This document shows, one piece after another, positions 15,346-26,512 of a stretch of DNA of 64,000 nucleotides. The stretch's first letter is position 1. Each line of letters starts with the position of its first letter. Both the position numbers and the translations under genes were made by a program. Below the pieces are notes generated by a model, which searched no databases, was not told where the DNA came from, and saw only the letters and a program-made list of their open reading frames with translations. The stretch is from an uncultured Rhodospirillaceae bacterium. Lineage in GTDB: Bacteria; Pseudomonadota; Alphaproteobacteria; UBA8366. The stretch is taken from positions 93,757 to 157,756 of the forward strand of contig CAJWLM010000006.1 in NCBI GenBank assembly GCA_913043025.1. The letters run 5' to 3'.

Positions 15346-16563
15346 CAGCCGCCGTTTTCCCCTGCGCTGCCGGACCTGTCGCCCAAATGACGGACAACCC
15401 GCTGCGGGAAGGGAATGTCGATGCCATGGTCATCGAGAACGCCTTTCAGCCGTCGATTCAGGTCCCAGTAAAGATCAAAGAAATCATCGTAGCTTGCATA
15501 GGCGCGAAGCCGGACATTGATGGCGCTGTCGCCATAGCTGACAACCAGAAAGCGTGGTGCCGGATCGGCAAGCACGCGGGAATCGGCAGCCAGACTCATC
15601 AAGGCAGTCTCGGCCGTATCGAGATCGCTGTCATAGCCGATCCCGATATCCAGATCCATGCGCCGTGTGCCATAGCGCGCATGGTTAATGATGTTTGACG
15701 ACCAGATCGACGAGTTCGGAATGCTGATAAACACATTGTCAAACGTATCAATCGTCGTTGTGAACAGACCGATTTCGCGCACCGACCCCGATACACCTGC
15801 AGCCTCCACCCAGTCGCCGATCCGGAACGGCCGCAGGAACAGCAACATCAGGCCCGCGGCAACATTCGACAAGGTGCCTTGCAGCGCCAGGCCGACGGCA
15901 AGGCCGGCCGCACCCAGAACGGCAATAATCGATGTTGTCTCGACCCCGAAATTGCCAAGCGTGACGATGATGGTCAGGGTCAGGCCGGCATAGCGGACCA
16001 ATGCCGCCATAATCGGCACCAATGTCTTGTCCAGCCGGTTCAGCCGTGACAGCCATTCGCCTGTAAGCCGTGACGCCCTGCGCGACAGCCAGATGCCAAG
16101 GGCCAGCGTAAAGATAGCCGCCAGAAAATTCATACCGTAAGCCGTTGCCAGTGCCAGAAATTGCTCGATGGCAATGCTGGACACATTCAAATATGTGGCG
16201 ATATCAGTTGTCAGTTTGCCGTCCATCGTTTCCACACTCACCATTCCTGCCGGTTGCACTGGCCGCGTGGCAGGCTGTCTTGCGCTTTCGTGGCATTGTG
16301 CCACAAATGCGGGTTCGATGGGTGAAATAAAGCGTTTACAGCGTTGAATTTGTCCGCGGGTTGCACGATATAGTGCCGCGCCATGAATCTGACCGTGTCA
16401 CATTCCTGCGAAATCTTGTGCTGGAGCGTCGGCGACGCACCTCTGGCGCGTGGTGACATGGTGGCCGCTATCGGTAATTTCGATGGTGTTCATCTTGGTC
16501 ACCAGAAGGTGATAGACACAGCGCGCAAGGCAGCAGCCGAACGTGGCCAGCCGATTGGTGTGG
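15243..16563. other. G+C-rich segment of apparently foreign origin carrying mscS and gene fragments
   Basis: By hand counts of single 60-base lines, this stretch runs about 50-65% G+C, against about 40% in adjacent guaA. It holds one complete gene (mscS) and what look like cut genes at both ends: a 54-aa ORF on the left and ribF on the right. It lies between two 11-bp copies of the guaA 3' end. I see no integrase or transposase. It may be a decayed island, illegitimate recombination or an assembly chimera. Boundaries are approximate. Confidence 0.55.
15345..16226 (-). CDS. mscS: MscS-family small-conductance mechanosensitive channel
   Basis: An inner-membrane channel with three TM helices followed by the MscS pore and beta domain. 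The pore-lining TM3 is Gly/Ala-rich (VLGAAGLAVGLALQGTLSNVAAGL), then LLFLRPFRIGDWVEA, REIGLFTTTI and IPNSSIWSSNIIN, all canonical. It releases solutes on hypo-osmotic shock. The track ORF runs to a GTG at 16304 inside a GTGGCA-TTG-TGCCAC palindrome; ATGs at 16244 and 16226 are more likely, and 16226 has GGA just upstream. The chosen start gives 293 residues, a usual MscS length. It is divergent from a truncated ribF. Its G+C-rich composition differs sharply from the surrounding DNA. Confidence 0.88.
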   Translation of the reverse strand: MDGKLTTDIATYLNVSSIAIEQFLALATAYGMNFLAAIFTLALGIWLSRRASRLTGEWLSRLNRLDKTLVPIMAALVRYAGLTLTIIVTLGNFGVETTSIIAVLGAAGLAVGLALQGTLSNVAAGLMLLFLRPFRIGDWVEAAGVSGSVREIGLFTTTIDTFDNVFISIPNSSIWSSNIINHARYGTRRMDLDIGIGYDSDLDTAETALMSLAADSRVLADPAPRFLVVSYGDSAINVRLRAYASYDDFFDLYWDLNRRLKGVLDDHGIDIPFPQRVVRHLGDRSGSAGENGG

Positions 16564-16571
16564 AGAAATAA
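16383..16571 (+). pseudogene. ribF: Truncated ribF (riboflavin kinase/FAD synthetase), 5' fragment only
   Basis: About 60 codons match the N-terminus of RibF: MVAAIGNFDGVHLGHQKVI, including the HxGH nucleotidyltransferase motif, then KAAAERGQPIGV. A complete RibF has about 310 residues. The reading frame stops two codons after GQPIGV, right where base composition falls and just 6 bp before the guaA stop. The whole kinase domain and most of the adenylyltransferase domain are missing, so it cannot be functional. A working ribF must lie elsewhere in the genome. Confidence 0.8.
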
Positions 16572-16576
16572 ATGAG

Positions 16577-18130
16577 TCACTCCCACTCAATAGTCCCTGG
16601 AGGCTTGGATGTAGAATCGTAAGTTACTCGATTGATACCCTTCACCTCATTTATGATTCTAGTCGAAACGTGAGACAGAAAATCATGTTCAAAGGGATAA
16701 AAATCGGCCGTCATCCCGTCAGTCGATGTAACAGCTCGAAGCGCACAAGCGTACTCGTAGCTGCGAGCATCACCCATCACACCAACTGTTTTGACGGGAA
16801 GCAGGACGGCGAAAGCCTGCCAAATTTTATCATAAAGCCCAGCCTTACGGATTTCATCAAGGTATATTGCATCAGCTTGCCGTAACGTATCTAACTTTTC
16901 TTTGGTTATAGATTGACCCGGGATACGTATAGCGAGGCCTGGCCCCGGAAATGGGTGCCTTGCAATAGCAGCTTCCGGCATACCTAGCTCTCGCCCTAGA
17001 GCACGAACTTCGTCCTTAAAGAGATCGCGTAAGGGCTCCACTAATTTCATATTCATGCGATCGGGTAGCCCACCAACATTGTGGTGAGACTTAATTGTTA
17101 CGCTTGGTCCACCATCAAATGAGACAGATTCAATAACGTCGGGATATAGAGTGCCTTGGGCAAGAAATGCAGCTCCTCCAAGCTTTTTTGCCTCCTCTTC
17201 GAATACATCAATAAAAAGGCCGCCAATGATTTTCCGTTTAATTTCCGGGTCAATCACATTTGCTAATTGGCCCAAGAAAAGATCGCTAGCATCACGATGC
17301 ACCAGTGAAATACTGAAGTGATCGCGAAACATCGAAACTACATCGTTAGCTTCATTCAAACGCATGAACCCGTGGTCAACAAGAATGCAAGTGAGTTGTT
17401 CCCCAATCGCCTCATTTAGAAGCACGGCTACAACCGACGAGTCGACGCCACCAGAAAGACCGCAAATAACTCGCCCATCGCCGACCTGATTTTTAATTCG
17501 TGTCGTTACCTCTGACCTGAAGGATGCCATTGACCAATCACCGCTACATCCTGCAATGTTGTGCGTGAAATTTTTCAAAAGCGCGGCTCCACCAGGCGTA
17601 TGAACAACCTCTGGATGGAATTGCACTCCGTAGTACTTGCGATTATCATCCGCAACAATCGCATTGGGAGCCCCTTCGCTAATGCCAACAGCTCTGAATC
17701 CGGGGGGCAAATGCGTAACCCGATCACCATGGCTCATCCAAACCTGGTTAGAGGTACCCACATCCCATGTGTCATCGAGTAAAGTGCATTCTTCTGAAAC
17801 TTCAACCATAGCTTTTCCGAATTCGCGATGGTCATGAGGCTCGACAACACCACCCAATTGATTACACAAAATTTGCTGACCATAACAAATGCCAAAGATT
17901 GGCAAACCACTCTCAAATACAGCCTCAGGAACCCTAGGTGCCTTATCTTGAATTACACTAGAGGGACCTCCTGAGAGAATTACGCCATTGGGCTTATAAG
18001 ACGCGAGATAGATGCGATCGACACGATTGTAAGGATGAATTTCGCAATAAACACCACTTTCACGAACTCGCCGAGCAATGAGCTGTGTAACTTGACTACC
18101 GAAATCAATTATTAAGATATTATCTGTCAT
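16577..18130 (-). CDS. guaA: GMP synthase (glutamine-hydrolysing)
   Basis: 517 residues, normal for GuaA, which aminates XMP to GMP in the cytoplasm. The N-terminal class I glutamine amidotransferase domain has the nucleophile Cys in FGICYGQQ and the His-Glu pair in FHPEVVHT. The ATP pyrophosphatase domain has the [10 protein letters not shown]-loop, and the C-terminal dimerisation domain ends in TIEWE. It is third in guaB-rsmB-guaA, a common alphaproteobacterial order, 64 bp after rsmB. Its 3' end is a known hot spot for genomic-island integration in other bacteria, which matters because atypical DNA starts immediately downstream here. Confidence 0.97.
   Translation of the reverse strand: MTDNILIIDFGSQVTQLIARRVRESGVYCEIHPYNRVDRIYLASYKPNGVILSGGPSSVIQDKAPRVPEAVFESGLPIFGICYGQQILCNQLGGVVEPHDHREFGKAMVEVSEECTLLDDTWDVGTSNQVWMSHGDRVTHLPPGFRAVGISEGAPNAIVADDNRKYYGVQFHPEVVHTPGGAALLKNFTHNIAGCSGDWSMASFRSEVTTRIKNQVGDGRVICGLSGGVDSSVVAVLLNEAIGEQLTCILVDHGFMRLNEANDVVSMFRDHFSISLVHRDASDLFLGQLANVIDPEIKRKIIGGLFIDVFEEEAKKLGGAAFLAQGTLYPDVIESVSFDGGPSVTIKSHHNVGGLPDRMNMKLVEPLRDLFKDEVRALGRELGMPEAAIARHPFPGPGLAIRIPGQSITKEKLDTLRQADAIYLDEIRKAGLYDKIWQAFAVLLPVKTVGVMGDARSYEYACALRAVTSTDGMTADFYPFEHDFLSHVSTRIINEVKGINRVTYDSTSKPPGTIEWE
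16579..16589. repeat. Right copy of 11-bp direct repeat (guaA 3' end)
   Basis: ACTCCCACTCA overlaps the final codons of guaA. The identical sequence is at 14967-14977, 1.6 kb away. Together they bracket the G+C-rich mscS/ribF-fragment segment and could be att-like copies. Confidence 0.5.
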
Positions 18131-18194
18131 AATTACCGTTAATAGCTGACAAAAGTTAGACTCTACAAGTTTGGAACTTAAAAGCGATTACTTG

Positions 18195-19493
18195 TCATTT
18201 AATGCGTTTAAGAACAGCTGTAAAAAAACCATCACTTCCATGATGATAGGGGGTGAGTCGCAGGTAATCTCCGCTAAATGAAAAAGAGCTACCGAAGACA
18301 GATCTCCACACATCCCCAATTGGAATGACGACAAAACTGCCCGAATCCAATAAGAATTTCTGGATTTGCTCCTCATTCTCCTTTGCGAGAAAAGAACAAG
18401 TAGCATAAATCAACTGCCCATTAAGCGCTACCAAACGTGAGGCATGTCTCAGTAATTTTCCCTGTAGACGGGTCAGTTCACTGTATCGGCTTTGAGTAAG
18501 CGTAAAGCGTCTCTCTGGGTGTCTCCGCCAAACGCCTGACCCTGTACAGGGCGCGTCTAGCAAGACTCTATCAAAGACACCCATAGAAGAAAGTTGTGAG
18601 GGATTTTGATCAGGGTTTATTATTTTTAATGTACAATTGCCCACACCTGCACGTCTAAGTCGGACTGATGCACGGTTCAGGCGATTTTGATCAATATCAC
18701 ACAGCGTGATTTTACCTTTGTTTTCCATGATTGCGGCTAAAGCAAGGCTTTTGCCTCCCGCACCTGCACATAAATCAAGAACATTCATGTACTTTTGAGC
18801 CGAGCAAAGATGTGCAATGATCTGAGAACCTTCATCCTGAATCTCAATGCAACCATTTTCAAACAATGGCAGCCGCTCAATTGATTGCGGCGACATGAGG
18901 CGTAAGCCACTGGGTGCATATTTCGTTTTTGAAACTTCAATACCCGAGGCGCCAAGGGTCTCCTCAGCGTGGCCTCGATTCATTTTGAGTTCATTAACGC
19001 GAAGATCTATGGGTGCCATCGTATTAAGCGCAGCGAGTTCCTGTTCCACGTTACCCTCAAAAACTCGCACTGCCTCATCATACAACCATCCGGGCAGGTT
19101 ACACCTGACTGCGTCCGGCTGAATTGGGGAGAGATAACCATCACCACTCTTAAGCTTTCTTAATTTTTGCATCTCGCTAGGTGTCAGAGGCTTGGGTCTA
19201 TATTTTTGCCCGTCACACCATCCAACGAGATCTTCCATGTTTGTATTCCCTGACAGTATGCTAGCAGCCAGCGTCAGCGATCGAGCCGATGTGTCTTCTC
19301 CCGTCCACCAAGCAAGTTGATAATAATTACGCAGTACCTCGTACATAAGGTTTTTTATAAAAACCCTATCCTTTGAGCCCGCATATCTTCTTTTACGAAA
19401 CCAACGCGCAAACAATCGATCTGCCGAGTGACTGCCAGATATCAGCTCATCAATTAGTTCAATGGTTTCTTGAATTCGCGCGCCTGGCGTCAT
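18195..19493 (-). CDS. RsmB/NOP-family rRNA cytosine-C5 methyltransferase
   Basis: A 432-residue SAM-dependent RNA methyltransferase. An N-terminal NusB-like/linker region precedes the Rossmann domain. Motif I is LDLCAGAGGKSLALAA. The two Cys motifs are both intact: DAPCTGSGVW (release Cys) and YATCSFLAKENEEQ (catalytic Cys). Such enzymes place m5C on 16S rRNA; the alphaproteobacterial guaB-rsmB-guaA copy is usually annotated RsmB-like but its exact target is not certain. It begins 27 bp after the guaB stop, so the three genes are probably one operon. Confidence 0.9.
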   Translation of the reverse strand: MTPGARIQETIELIDELISGSHSADRLFARWFRKRRYAGSKDRVFIKNLMYEVLRNYYQLAWWTGEDTSARSLTLAASILSGNTNMEDLVGWCDGQKYRPKPLTPSEMQKLRKLKSGDGYLSPIQPDAVRCNLPGWLYDEAVRVFEGNVEQELAALNTMAPIDLRVNELKMNRGHAEETLGASGIEVSKTKYAPSGLRLMSPQSIERLPLFENGCIEIQDEGSQIIAHLCSAQKYMNVLDLCAGAGGKSLALAAIMENKGKITLCDIDQNRLNRASVRLRRAGVGNCTLKIINPDQNPSQLSSMGVFDRVLLDAPCTGSGVWRRHPERRFTLTQSRYSELTRLQGKLLRHASRLVALNGQLIYATCSFLAKENEEQIQKFLLDSGSFVVIPIGDVWRSVFGSSFSFSGDYLRLTPYHHGSDGFFTAVLKRIK

Positions 19494-19520
19494 AACTCAA
19501 CTGGATGGTCGGAAGGTATA

Positions 19521-20993
<1,473 letters not shown>

Positions 20994-21109
20994 TTATGAG
21001 CAATTACGCGACATCATACACATTGGATTTTTTCAGCCAAGACTAATTCCACATTTGATTGGAGTTTTTTAACGTAATAAAAAAAAAGAGCTACATAACA
21101 AAATCTTTT

Positions 21110-21805
21110 TTATTCCTTTATATGCGAGCCCATCGCCACCATATACATCTCTGCAGACCGGACCCTACTTGATTTAGGTTTTGCGTGCCGCACTTTAGCA
21201 AAATCGCGTTTCAACATTTTAAGCAAGTCACGATCGGCACCACCTTGGAACACCTTGGTCACAAATGTGCCCCCCTTAACCAAACGAGGCCTTGCAAAAT
21301 CATAAGCCGCCTCAGCTAATGACATGATTCTGAGATGATCTGTAGCAGCATGCCCCGTGCTGGGAGCAGCCATGTCACTCAACACAACATCGACCTGAGT
21401 ACCAATCTTTGACTCAAGCAATGATTCTGACTGTTCACTAAAGAAATCAGCCTCTACTATATTTACGCCAACCAGAGGCTCAATCGATGCCAGATCGAGC
21501 GCTACAACCAATCCGCTTTTTCCTACACGGTCTTTTGCGACCTGGCTCCACCCTCCAGGTGCTGCTCCCAAGTCAACAACCCGCGCACCCTTTTTCAAGA
21601 ACCCAAATCGGTCATCAAGCTCCAATAATTTGAACGCTGCCCTACTACGGTAACCAAGCCGCTGTGCTTCCCTTACAAAAGGATCATTAAGTTGTCGCTG
21701 TAACCAACGAGTAGACGAGGTTTTGCGACCCCGCGCAGTTTTAACGCGAACGTGTTTGCCACGACCATAACTGCGGGTACCTTTTCCTTGTCCTTTGGGC
21801 ACCAT
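21110..21805 (-). CDS. rlmE: 23S rRNA (uridine-2'-O)-methyltransferase RlmE (FtsJ/RrmJ)
   Basis: It methylates U2552 of 23S rRNA late in 50S assembly. The FtsJ fold is clear: RLGYRSRAAFKLLELDDRFG, motif I VVDLGAAPGGWSQVA, VDVVLSDMAAPSTGH, and the KxFQG motif (FVTKVFQGG). These supply the K-D-K-E catalytic set. The track starts at 21859, overlapping ppx, but ATG 21805 (MVPKGQGKG) has AAGGGA 6 bases upstream and fits the family better; this gives 231 residues. It follows the ppx/gppA gene by 10 bp, a common alphaproteobacterial pair. Confidence 0.94.
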   Translation of the reverse strand: MVPKGQGKGTRSYGRGKHVRVKTARGRKTSSTRWLQRQLNDPFVREAQRLGYRSRAAFKLLELDDRFGFLKKGARVVDLGAAPGGWSQVAKDRVGKSGLVVALDLASIEPLVGVNIVEADFFSEQSESLLESKIGTQVDVVLSDMAAPSTGHAATDHLRIMSLAEAAYDFARPRLVKGGTFVTKVFQGGADRDLLKMLKRDFAKVRHAKPKSSRVRSAEMYMVAMGSHIKE

Positions 21806-21815
21806 TAATGTCCCT

Positions 21816-22874
21816 TTATTTATTGCCAGGTTTGTCCAAAGAACCGCAATGCACTTCACGATCTGCCCCAGCCATCAATTCGCGCAGAATCCCCTCGCGA
21901 ATACCTCGATCAGCCACGCGAAGTTTTCCAACTGGCCAACGCCTGCACATTGCCTCTAGCACCGCACAGCCAAAGATTACCAATTCGGCCCTATCTTTAC
22001 CGATACAAGGTACTTTTGATCGTGTGCTGATGTCCATGCGGCGCAGGTCATTACAGAGTTTACGTATCGCTGCGAAGGTGAGAGTGGCACCATCAACCCG
22101 TTTACGATCATAATACTTCAAATTTTTTTCAATACCGGCAAGCGTTGTGACTGTTCCGGAAGTGCCAACCATTTGCACCTGTCCAGCGATAGCGTGCTCA
22201 GAAATATCATGAGAGGCGCAAAATGCAGAAAGCTGTTCTCCAACTTCATCTATGATCTGTTGATACAATTTTGGATGAAGTGTTTCGGCACCATATTTTT
22301 CACTCAGTGTAACCACTCCAAACGGTACCGAAGTTGTTTCACATGGTAAATCTTCTTGACTGTCGAGTGAAAGCCACGCCACCTGCGTGCTGCCGCCACC
22401 AATATCAAACACCACTGCAAAGGGCTCCGGCCCATTGAGGAGAGCACGACAACCAGAAACGGCAAGTCTAGCCTCTTCTCTTTGAGTTATAACCTCGATG
22501 TTTATTCCAGTACGCTCCAAGACATCATCAAAGAATTTTTGCGCATTTGTAGCGCGCCTACAGGCTTCAGTCGCGACGCTACGAAAGCGATTGACACTAT
22601 GTCGCCTCATTTTTTTTTCACATATTTCCAGCGCACACAGAGTACGTTTCATCGCTTGTTCAGTGAGCTCGTTGCCTGACCCAAGCCCTTCACCAAGCCT
22701 CACTGGTTTTGAAAAGGAATCAATCACATGGAACCCATTTTTATTGGGCCTCGCCACTAATAAACGACAGTTGTTGGTCCCGAGGTCTAGCGCCGCAAAA
22801 GTTTGACCCCATCGGCCATCCTGCAGTTTAAGATACCCTTCGCGTGGTTTTCGCATTGGAGCGTATCTTGCCAT
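21816..22874 (-). CDS. Ppx/GppA-family exopolyphosphatase/pppGpp phosphatase
   Basis: A 352-residue ASKHA-fold phosphatase. The first phosphate loop is AALDLGTNNCRLLVARP and the second is FDIGGGSTQVAW, with the FRSVATEACRRATN segment also typical. The family hydrolyses polyphosphate or pppGpp; the two activities cannot be told apart here. It is shorter than E. coli Ppx (about 510) and lacks the C-terminal HD-like extension, as is common in alphaproteobacteria. ATG 22874 is preferred over the TTG at 22892 because GGGGGGA lies 8 bases before it. It is co-transcribed with rlmE. Confidence 0.92.
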   Translation of the reverse strand: MARYAPMRKPREGYLKLQDGRWGQTFAALDLGTNNCRLLVARPNKNGFHVIDSFSKPVRLGEGLGSGNELTEQAMKRTLCALEICEKKMRRHSVNRFRSVATEACRRATNAQKFFDDVLERTGINIEVITQREEARLAVSGCRALLNGPEPFAVVFDIGGGSTQVAWLSLDSQEDLPCETTSVPFGVVTLSEKYGAETLHPKLYQQIIDEVGEQLSAFCASHDISEHAIAGQVQMVGTSGTVTTLAGIEKNLKYYDRKRVDGATLTFAAIRKLCNDLRRMDISTRSKVPCIGKDRAELVIFGCAVLEAMCRRWPVGKLRVADRGIREGILRELMAGADREVHCGSLDKPGNK

Positions 22875-23128
22875 AAATATTCCCCCCACCAAGACATTGA
22901 CGTCCGGTGGTACTTTTACCTTTTGCTGTCATCTTATCTTAAATGAGCTGCATTTCCATAAACTTTGTGTCCCCAAATTTCTTCTTAGGCAAAAAATATA
23001 AATTGAGTACGAATTAATATTTCATATTATTTGATTTCACTAATATATTATTGTCATCACGCCAGTAAGTTTTGCCGCTTTAAAAGTACTGATAACTTCA
23101 AACTCTTCCGCGCCTTGGGCAATCTAAA

Positions 23129-23770
23129 ATGACTGAGACACCCATCTTTGACGATGATTTTCGATGCCAGTTAAATGAATTGTTAACTTGGCGGCGAGAT
23201 GTCAGGGAATTCAGCGTCGAACCTCTACCGGGAGAAATTGCAGAGAAATTAATTTCCGCAGCTTGTCTTGCTCCGTCAGTTGGTTTGAGTGAACCATGGC
23301 GGTTTGTAATTGTTGAAGATCCCGCCCGAAGATCGGCGTTACGATGCAATTTTGAGGAAGCGAATAAAGATGCACTTAGCGATTATACCGGTGATAGGGC
23401 ACAATTATACGCAAACCTGAAACTTTCAGGCATGAACACAGCGCCTCTACAAATAGCAGTATTCGCAGATCAGCATACGATACAGGGACATGGTCTTGGA
23501 CGCCAAACTATGCCAGAAACCGCGGCATACTCGGTGGTAACTGCTATTCACACTATTTGGATCACTGCGAGATCTGAAGGGCTGGGTTTGGGTTGGGTGT
23601 CTATTCTTGACAAAACTCGCGTAAATGAGGATTTGGAGGTTTCACAGGATTGGCAGTTTATCGCCTATCTGTGTATTGGCTTACCGATAACGAGCTCATC
23701 TACCCCAGCGCTGGAAAAATCTAAATGGGAACAAAGGGGAAAAGTGCCAAACTTTATTTTTCGGCGCTAG
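23129..23770 (+). CDS. bluB: 5,6-dimethylbenzimidazole synthase BluB
   Basis: A 213-residue flavin-destructase of the nitroreductase fold, which splits reduced FMN to make the lower ligand of vitamin B12. Diagnostic stretches are RRDVREF near the N-terminus, APSVGLSEPWRFV, and GHGLGRQTMPETAAYSVV. The length is normal. No other cobalamin genes are adjacent and I see no cobalamin riboswitch upstream. The start is the ATG at 23129 in a short leader after an AT-rich region. Confidence 0.93.
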   Translation: MTETPIFDDDFRCQLNELLTWRRDVREFSVEPLPGEIAEKLISAACLAPSVGLSEPWRFVIVEDPARRSALRCNFEEANKDALSDYTGDRAQLYANLKLSGMNTAPLQIAVFADQHTIQGHGLGRQTMPETAAYSVVTAIHTIWITARSEGLGLGWVSILDKTRVNEDLEVSQDWQFIAYLCIGLPITSSSTPALEKSKWEQRGKVPNFIFRR

Positions 23771-24048
23771 TTTTTAACACAGGCAGAAAGAATAGGATGG
23801 TCGTCATTCTCTCACTTGCAAGGGACCTTTTATTCTTCTGGAGATATCAACCACAATGCCAAATTAAAAGCTCACTGGACATCAAAAAATATCTTCCCCG
23901 AAGCACCTAACAAGTTGTAACTACCCCTAGCCTGTTCGTTTGGCTGAAACAAAGATTGAATGCCGAAACCCATTTGCATAGCAAAAACACAAAATGAAAG
24001 ATCTTTTAAAATGTTAAAGGTAAGTCATTAACCATTAGAGAGAATTTC

Positions 24049-25026
24049 ATGGCGATTGATACACACGCCCACTTTATTCCGCAGGCTATGCTTGAGGACC
24101 TTCGTAATCGGATTTCTGATTTTCCCAATATAGACCTAGTCGAACAATCCGGCAGTTTCCAACTCGCTTTTGCTGGAGGAAGCCCGAGCCGCCCTATCAT
24201 GGGGCGACTGCGCGAAACTGAAGACCGCAATGCCTGGATGAAACAAAATGGATTAGATGTTCAAATTACTGGCGGTTGGGTCGATGCATTTGGCAACCAG
24301 CTGCCTGCTGATGAAGGAGCAGAGTGGGCGCGCTACTGTAACAAATGGCTGATCAAGACATGTGGAATGGGTTCTGGCATCATACCGCTAGCTATTCTCC
24401 CAACGCAAAGTGGTAAGCACGCGGCAGAGGTAATGCAAGATGCATTAGATGATGGCTTTAAAGGCTTCATGATTGGTGCCCAAACAAAAGGTGTTGGGGG
24501 CACGCTAGATGATCCTGATCTCGATCCTTTTTGGACGAAGGCCCATGAAACAGGTGCCGTTATTTTAGTGCACCCCGTTTTTGACGCGTCGGACCCTCGA
24601 GTACTAGATTTTGACATGGTAAATGCCGTCTCAAGAATCAATGATCAGACAATTGCGCTGGCACGGATCCTTTTCACTGGGCATTTAACTAAATATTCTG
24701 GCGCGAAAGTTATCGCTTCAACAGGTGGTGCGGCATTGCCATATGCACTCGGTAGATTGATTCGAAACTTTAAGGCTCACCCCGGCAAATATTCCGACCC
24801 AAGGGAGGGCTTCTCGCAACTTTATTTTGACAGCATAGTTTTCGAACCAGAAGTTTTAGATTTTCTTGTTGCGCGGGTCGGGGCTGAGAGAGTGCTGCTT
24901 GGCTCGGATTGGCCGTTTCCTATTGGAGACTTAGAGCCATGTGAAGTTGTAAAAAAATCATCATTAAGCTTAAACAGCAAAGCACGAGTTCTAGAGACAA
25001 ATGCGCAAACTTTATTCGGACTTTAA
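24049..25026 (+). CDS. Amidohydrolase-family (ACMSD-like) metal-dependent hydrolase/decarboxylase
   Basis: A 325-residue TIM-barrel amidohydrolase (Amidohydro_2 type). The N-terminal metal motif is DTHAHFIP (His6, His8), VLVHPVF supplies a later His, and LGSDWPFPIGD near residue 290 carries the conserved metal-binding Asp. This is the layout of ACMSD, gamma-resorcylate decarboxylase and related enzymes acting on aromatic or dicarboxylic acids. The substrate is not deducible. It opens the catabolic cluster running to 35752. ATG 24049 follows a GAGAGA stretch. Confidence 0.85.
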   Translation: MAIDTHAHFIPQAMLEDLRNRISDFPNIDLVEQSGSFQLAFAGGSPSRPIMGRLRETEDRNAWMKQNGLDVQITGGWVDAFGNQLPADEGAEWARYCNKWLIKTCGMGSGIIPLAILPTQSGKHAAEVMQDALDDGFKGFMIGAQTKGVGGTLDDPDLDPFWTKAHETGAVILVHPVFDASDPRVLDFDMVNAVSRINDQTIALARILFTGHLTKYSGAKVIASTGGAALPYALGRLIRNFKAHPGKYSDPREGFSQLYFDSIVFEPEVLDFLVARVGAERVLLGSDWPFPIGDLEPCEVVKKSSLSLNSKARVLETNAQTLFGL

Positions 25027-25254
25027 TGACCTCGGAACATTACTTGTTAAAATATCCTTCGACACAGGAAGTATATTGGGTTCCATATCAAAACCCCCAA
25101 AATACTTATTTACCTAAATGCACCGCAAACAGATTGAAATAAAGGCCCACGATATTGAATGTGCAGCATTAGTTGAACTTCATCAGCATCACAAAAATAG
25201 CCGCGCCCAGCGCTGCTATGGTCTTACCCAATGTAATGCGCCACGAGATAATCA

Positions 25255-26355
25255 ATGATAGAGGTGACCGGTGCCCGAGTTCATATCATACCCGTAAACC
25301 ACCGTGGTAATTGGGTGTTAGTGGAGGTCGAGAGCGCTGACCACCATAGGGGCTGGGGGGAAGCATCCGATAGCAAAAACGACAGCGCTTGCATTGAAGC
25401 AATTAGGCGCTGCGTCGAAGATTTAAAAGGCAAGGATATCGATCCCATCGCTACCGCCGATACGTTAATAGAAGGCGTGCCAAATGAGCGCCTTTCGCGA
25501 ACAGCACCGAGCGCAATATCACAAGCTCTCTACGATCTTTCTTGTCGCAAAGAAGGGATCTCTGTAGCAGAAAAGCTTTCCCAAGGGCATCAGATACCTA
25601 ACACCGTTAAATTCTATTGTAACATCAATCGGAAAAGCAGCAGTCGCGATCCTGCCAGTATTGCGGCCGCAGGTTGTGGGGCATTAGAGGCGGGTTGCAC
25701 CAATATAAAAATAGCACCATTCGACGAAGTCTCTCCACGACATAATCCAGCTGACGTGAAAAAGCTTGTGGGACCGGGTGTTGCCAGATTGCGAGCCCTT
25801 CGCGACGCGGTTGGAGCGCGGGCACAGCTGATGATTGACTGTCATTGGCGTTTCACAAAAGAAACAGCACCACTGCTTGCCGCAATTTGTAAAGATTTAG
25901 AAATTACTTGGATCGAAGATCCGCTCCACAATTGGGATAAGTCTGCATGCGATGAGCTGCGAGCCATATCAGGCGGCCGCATTTGTGGGGGCGAGAATTT
26001 TTACACTCATACTGAATTGGAAAATCTAGCAAAATCAGGTTGCATTGATGTTCTGATTGCTGATGTAAAATTTACCGGAGGACCCGGAAGACTAAATGAA
26101 ATTTGCAAGATGGCCGCCACTTATGGCCTCAAATTTGCCCCACATAATCCGTCTGGCCCGATTTGTACTGCGGCAAGCGCTCAGGTGACCGCCGCTAACC
26201 GCAATGCTGAAATACTAGAATATGCATTTGGAGAAGTTCCTTGGCGACTGCCATTCGCAAAGGGTGAGAATCCGTTGGGCACCGAAATTGCTGTAAAAGG
26301 ACCCGGACTAGGAATTGATATAGATTTTGATTCCCAGGGAAAACCAGCGCACTAG
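25255..26355 (+). CDS. Enolase-superfamily (mandelate racemase/muconate lactonizing type) enzyme
   Basis: A 366-residue enzyme with the N-terminal capping domain and a barrel carrying the metal ligands: Asp in MIDCHWRF, Glu in WIEDPLHN, and Glu in CGGENFY. A PHNPSGPI motif near the C-terminus resembles the acid/base His region of sugar-acid dehydratases such as galactonate dehydratase. It is therefore probably an acid-sugar dehydratase or related enzyme, which is inference. It lies between the amidohydrolase and a TauD-type dioxygenase on the same strand, with 228 bp before and 157 bp after. Confidence 0.85.
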   Translation: MIEVTGARVHIIPVNHRGNWVLVEVESADHHRGWGEASDSKNDSACIEAIRRCVEDLKGKDIDPIATADTLIEGVPNERLSRTAPSAISQALYDLSCRKEGISVAEKLSQGHQIPNTVKFYCNINRKSSSRDPASIAAAGCGALEAGCTNIKIAPFDEVSPRHNPADVKKLVGPGVARLRALRDAVGARAQLMIDCHWRFTKETAPLLAAICKDLEITWIEDPLHNWDKSACDELRAISGGRICGGENFYTHTELENLAKSGCIDVLIADVKFTGGPGRLNEICKMAATYGLKFAPHNPSGPICTAASAQVTAANRNAEILEYAFGEVPWRLPFAKGENPLGTEIAVKGPGLGIDIDFDSQGKPAH

Positions 26356-26512
26356 ACGGTTCCGGATATTCTTTGCTAGACAATTAGATAGATCAATACC
26401 TTAATTTTTGAAGATAAGCACAGCTCTTATTTTAAAAAACATCAAAGTTAATAAACGGGCCCGTGCTGTTTTGCGGTTATTCACTCTATTAATTAAAAGG
26501 GGGCAAGAAATC

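Noticed and set aside
16290-16304. Palindrome GTGGCA-TTG-TGCCAC between mscS and ribF fragment
   Set aside because: Only 6-bp arms; might be an operator in the donor genome but I cannot support a function.
25167-25254. Short minus-strand reading frame encoding a TM-like C-terminus (SWRITLGKTIAALGAA...)
   Set aside because: It overlaps the regulatory region and start of the enolase-superfamily gene and has no clear start; looks like a chance hydrophobic stretch, though it could be a remnant.
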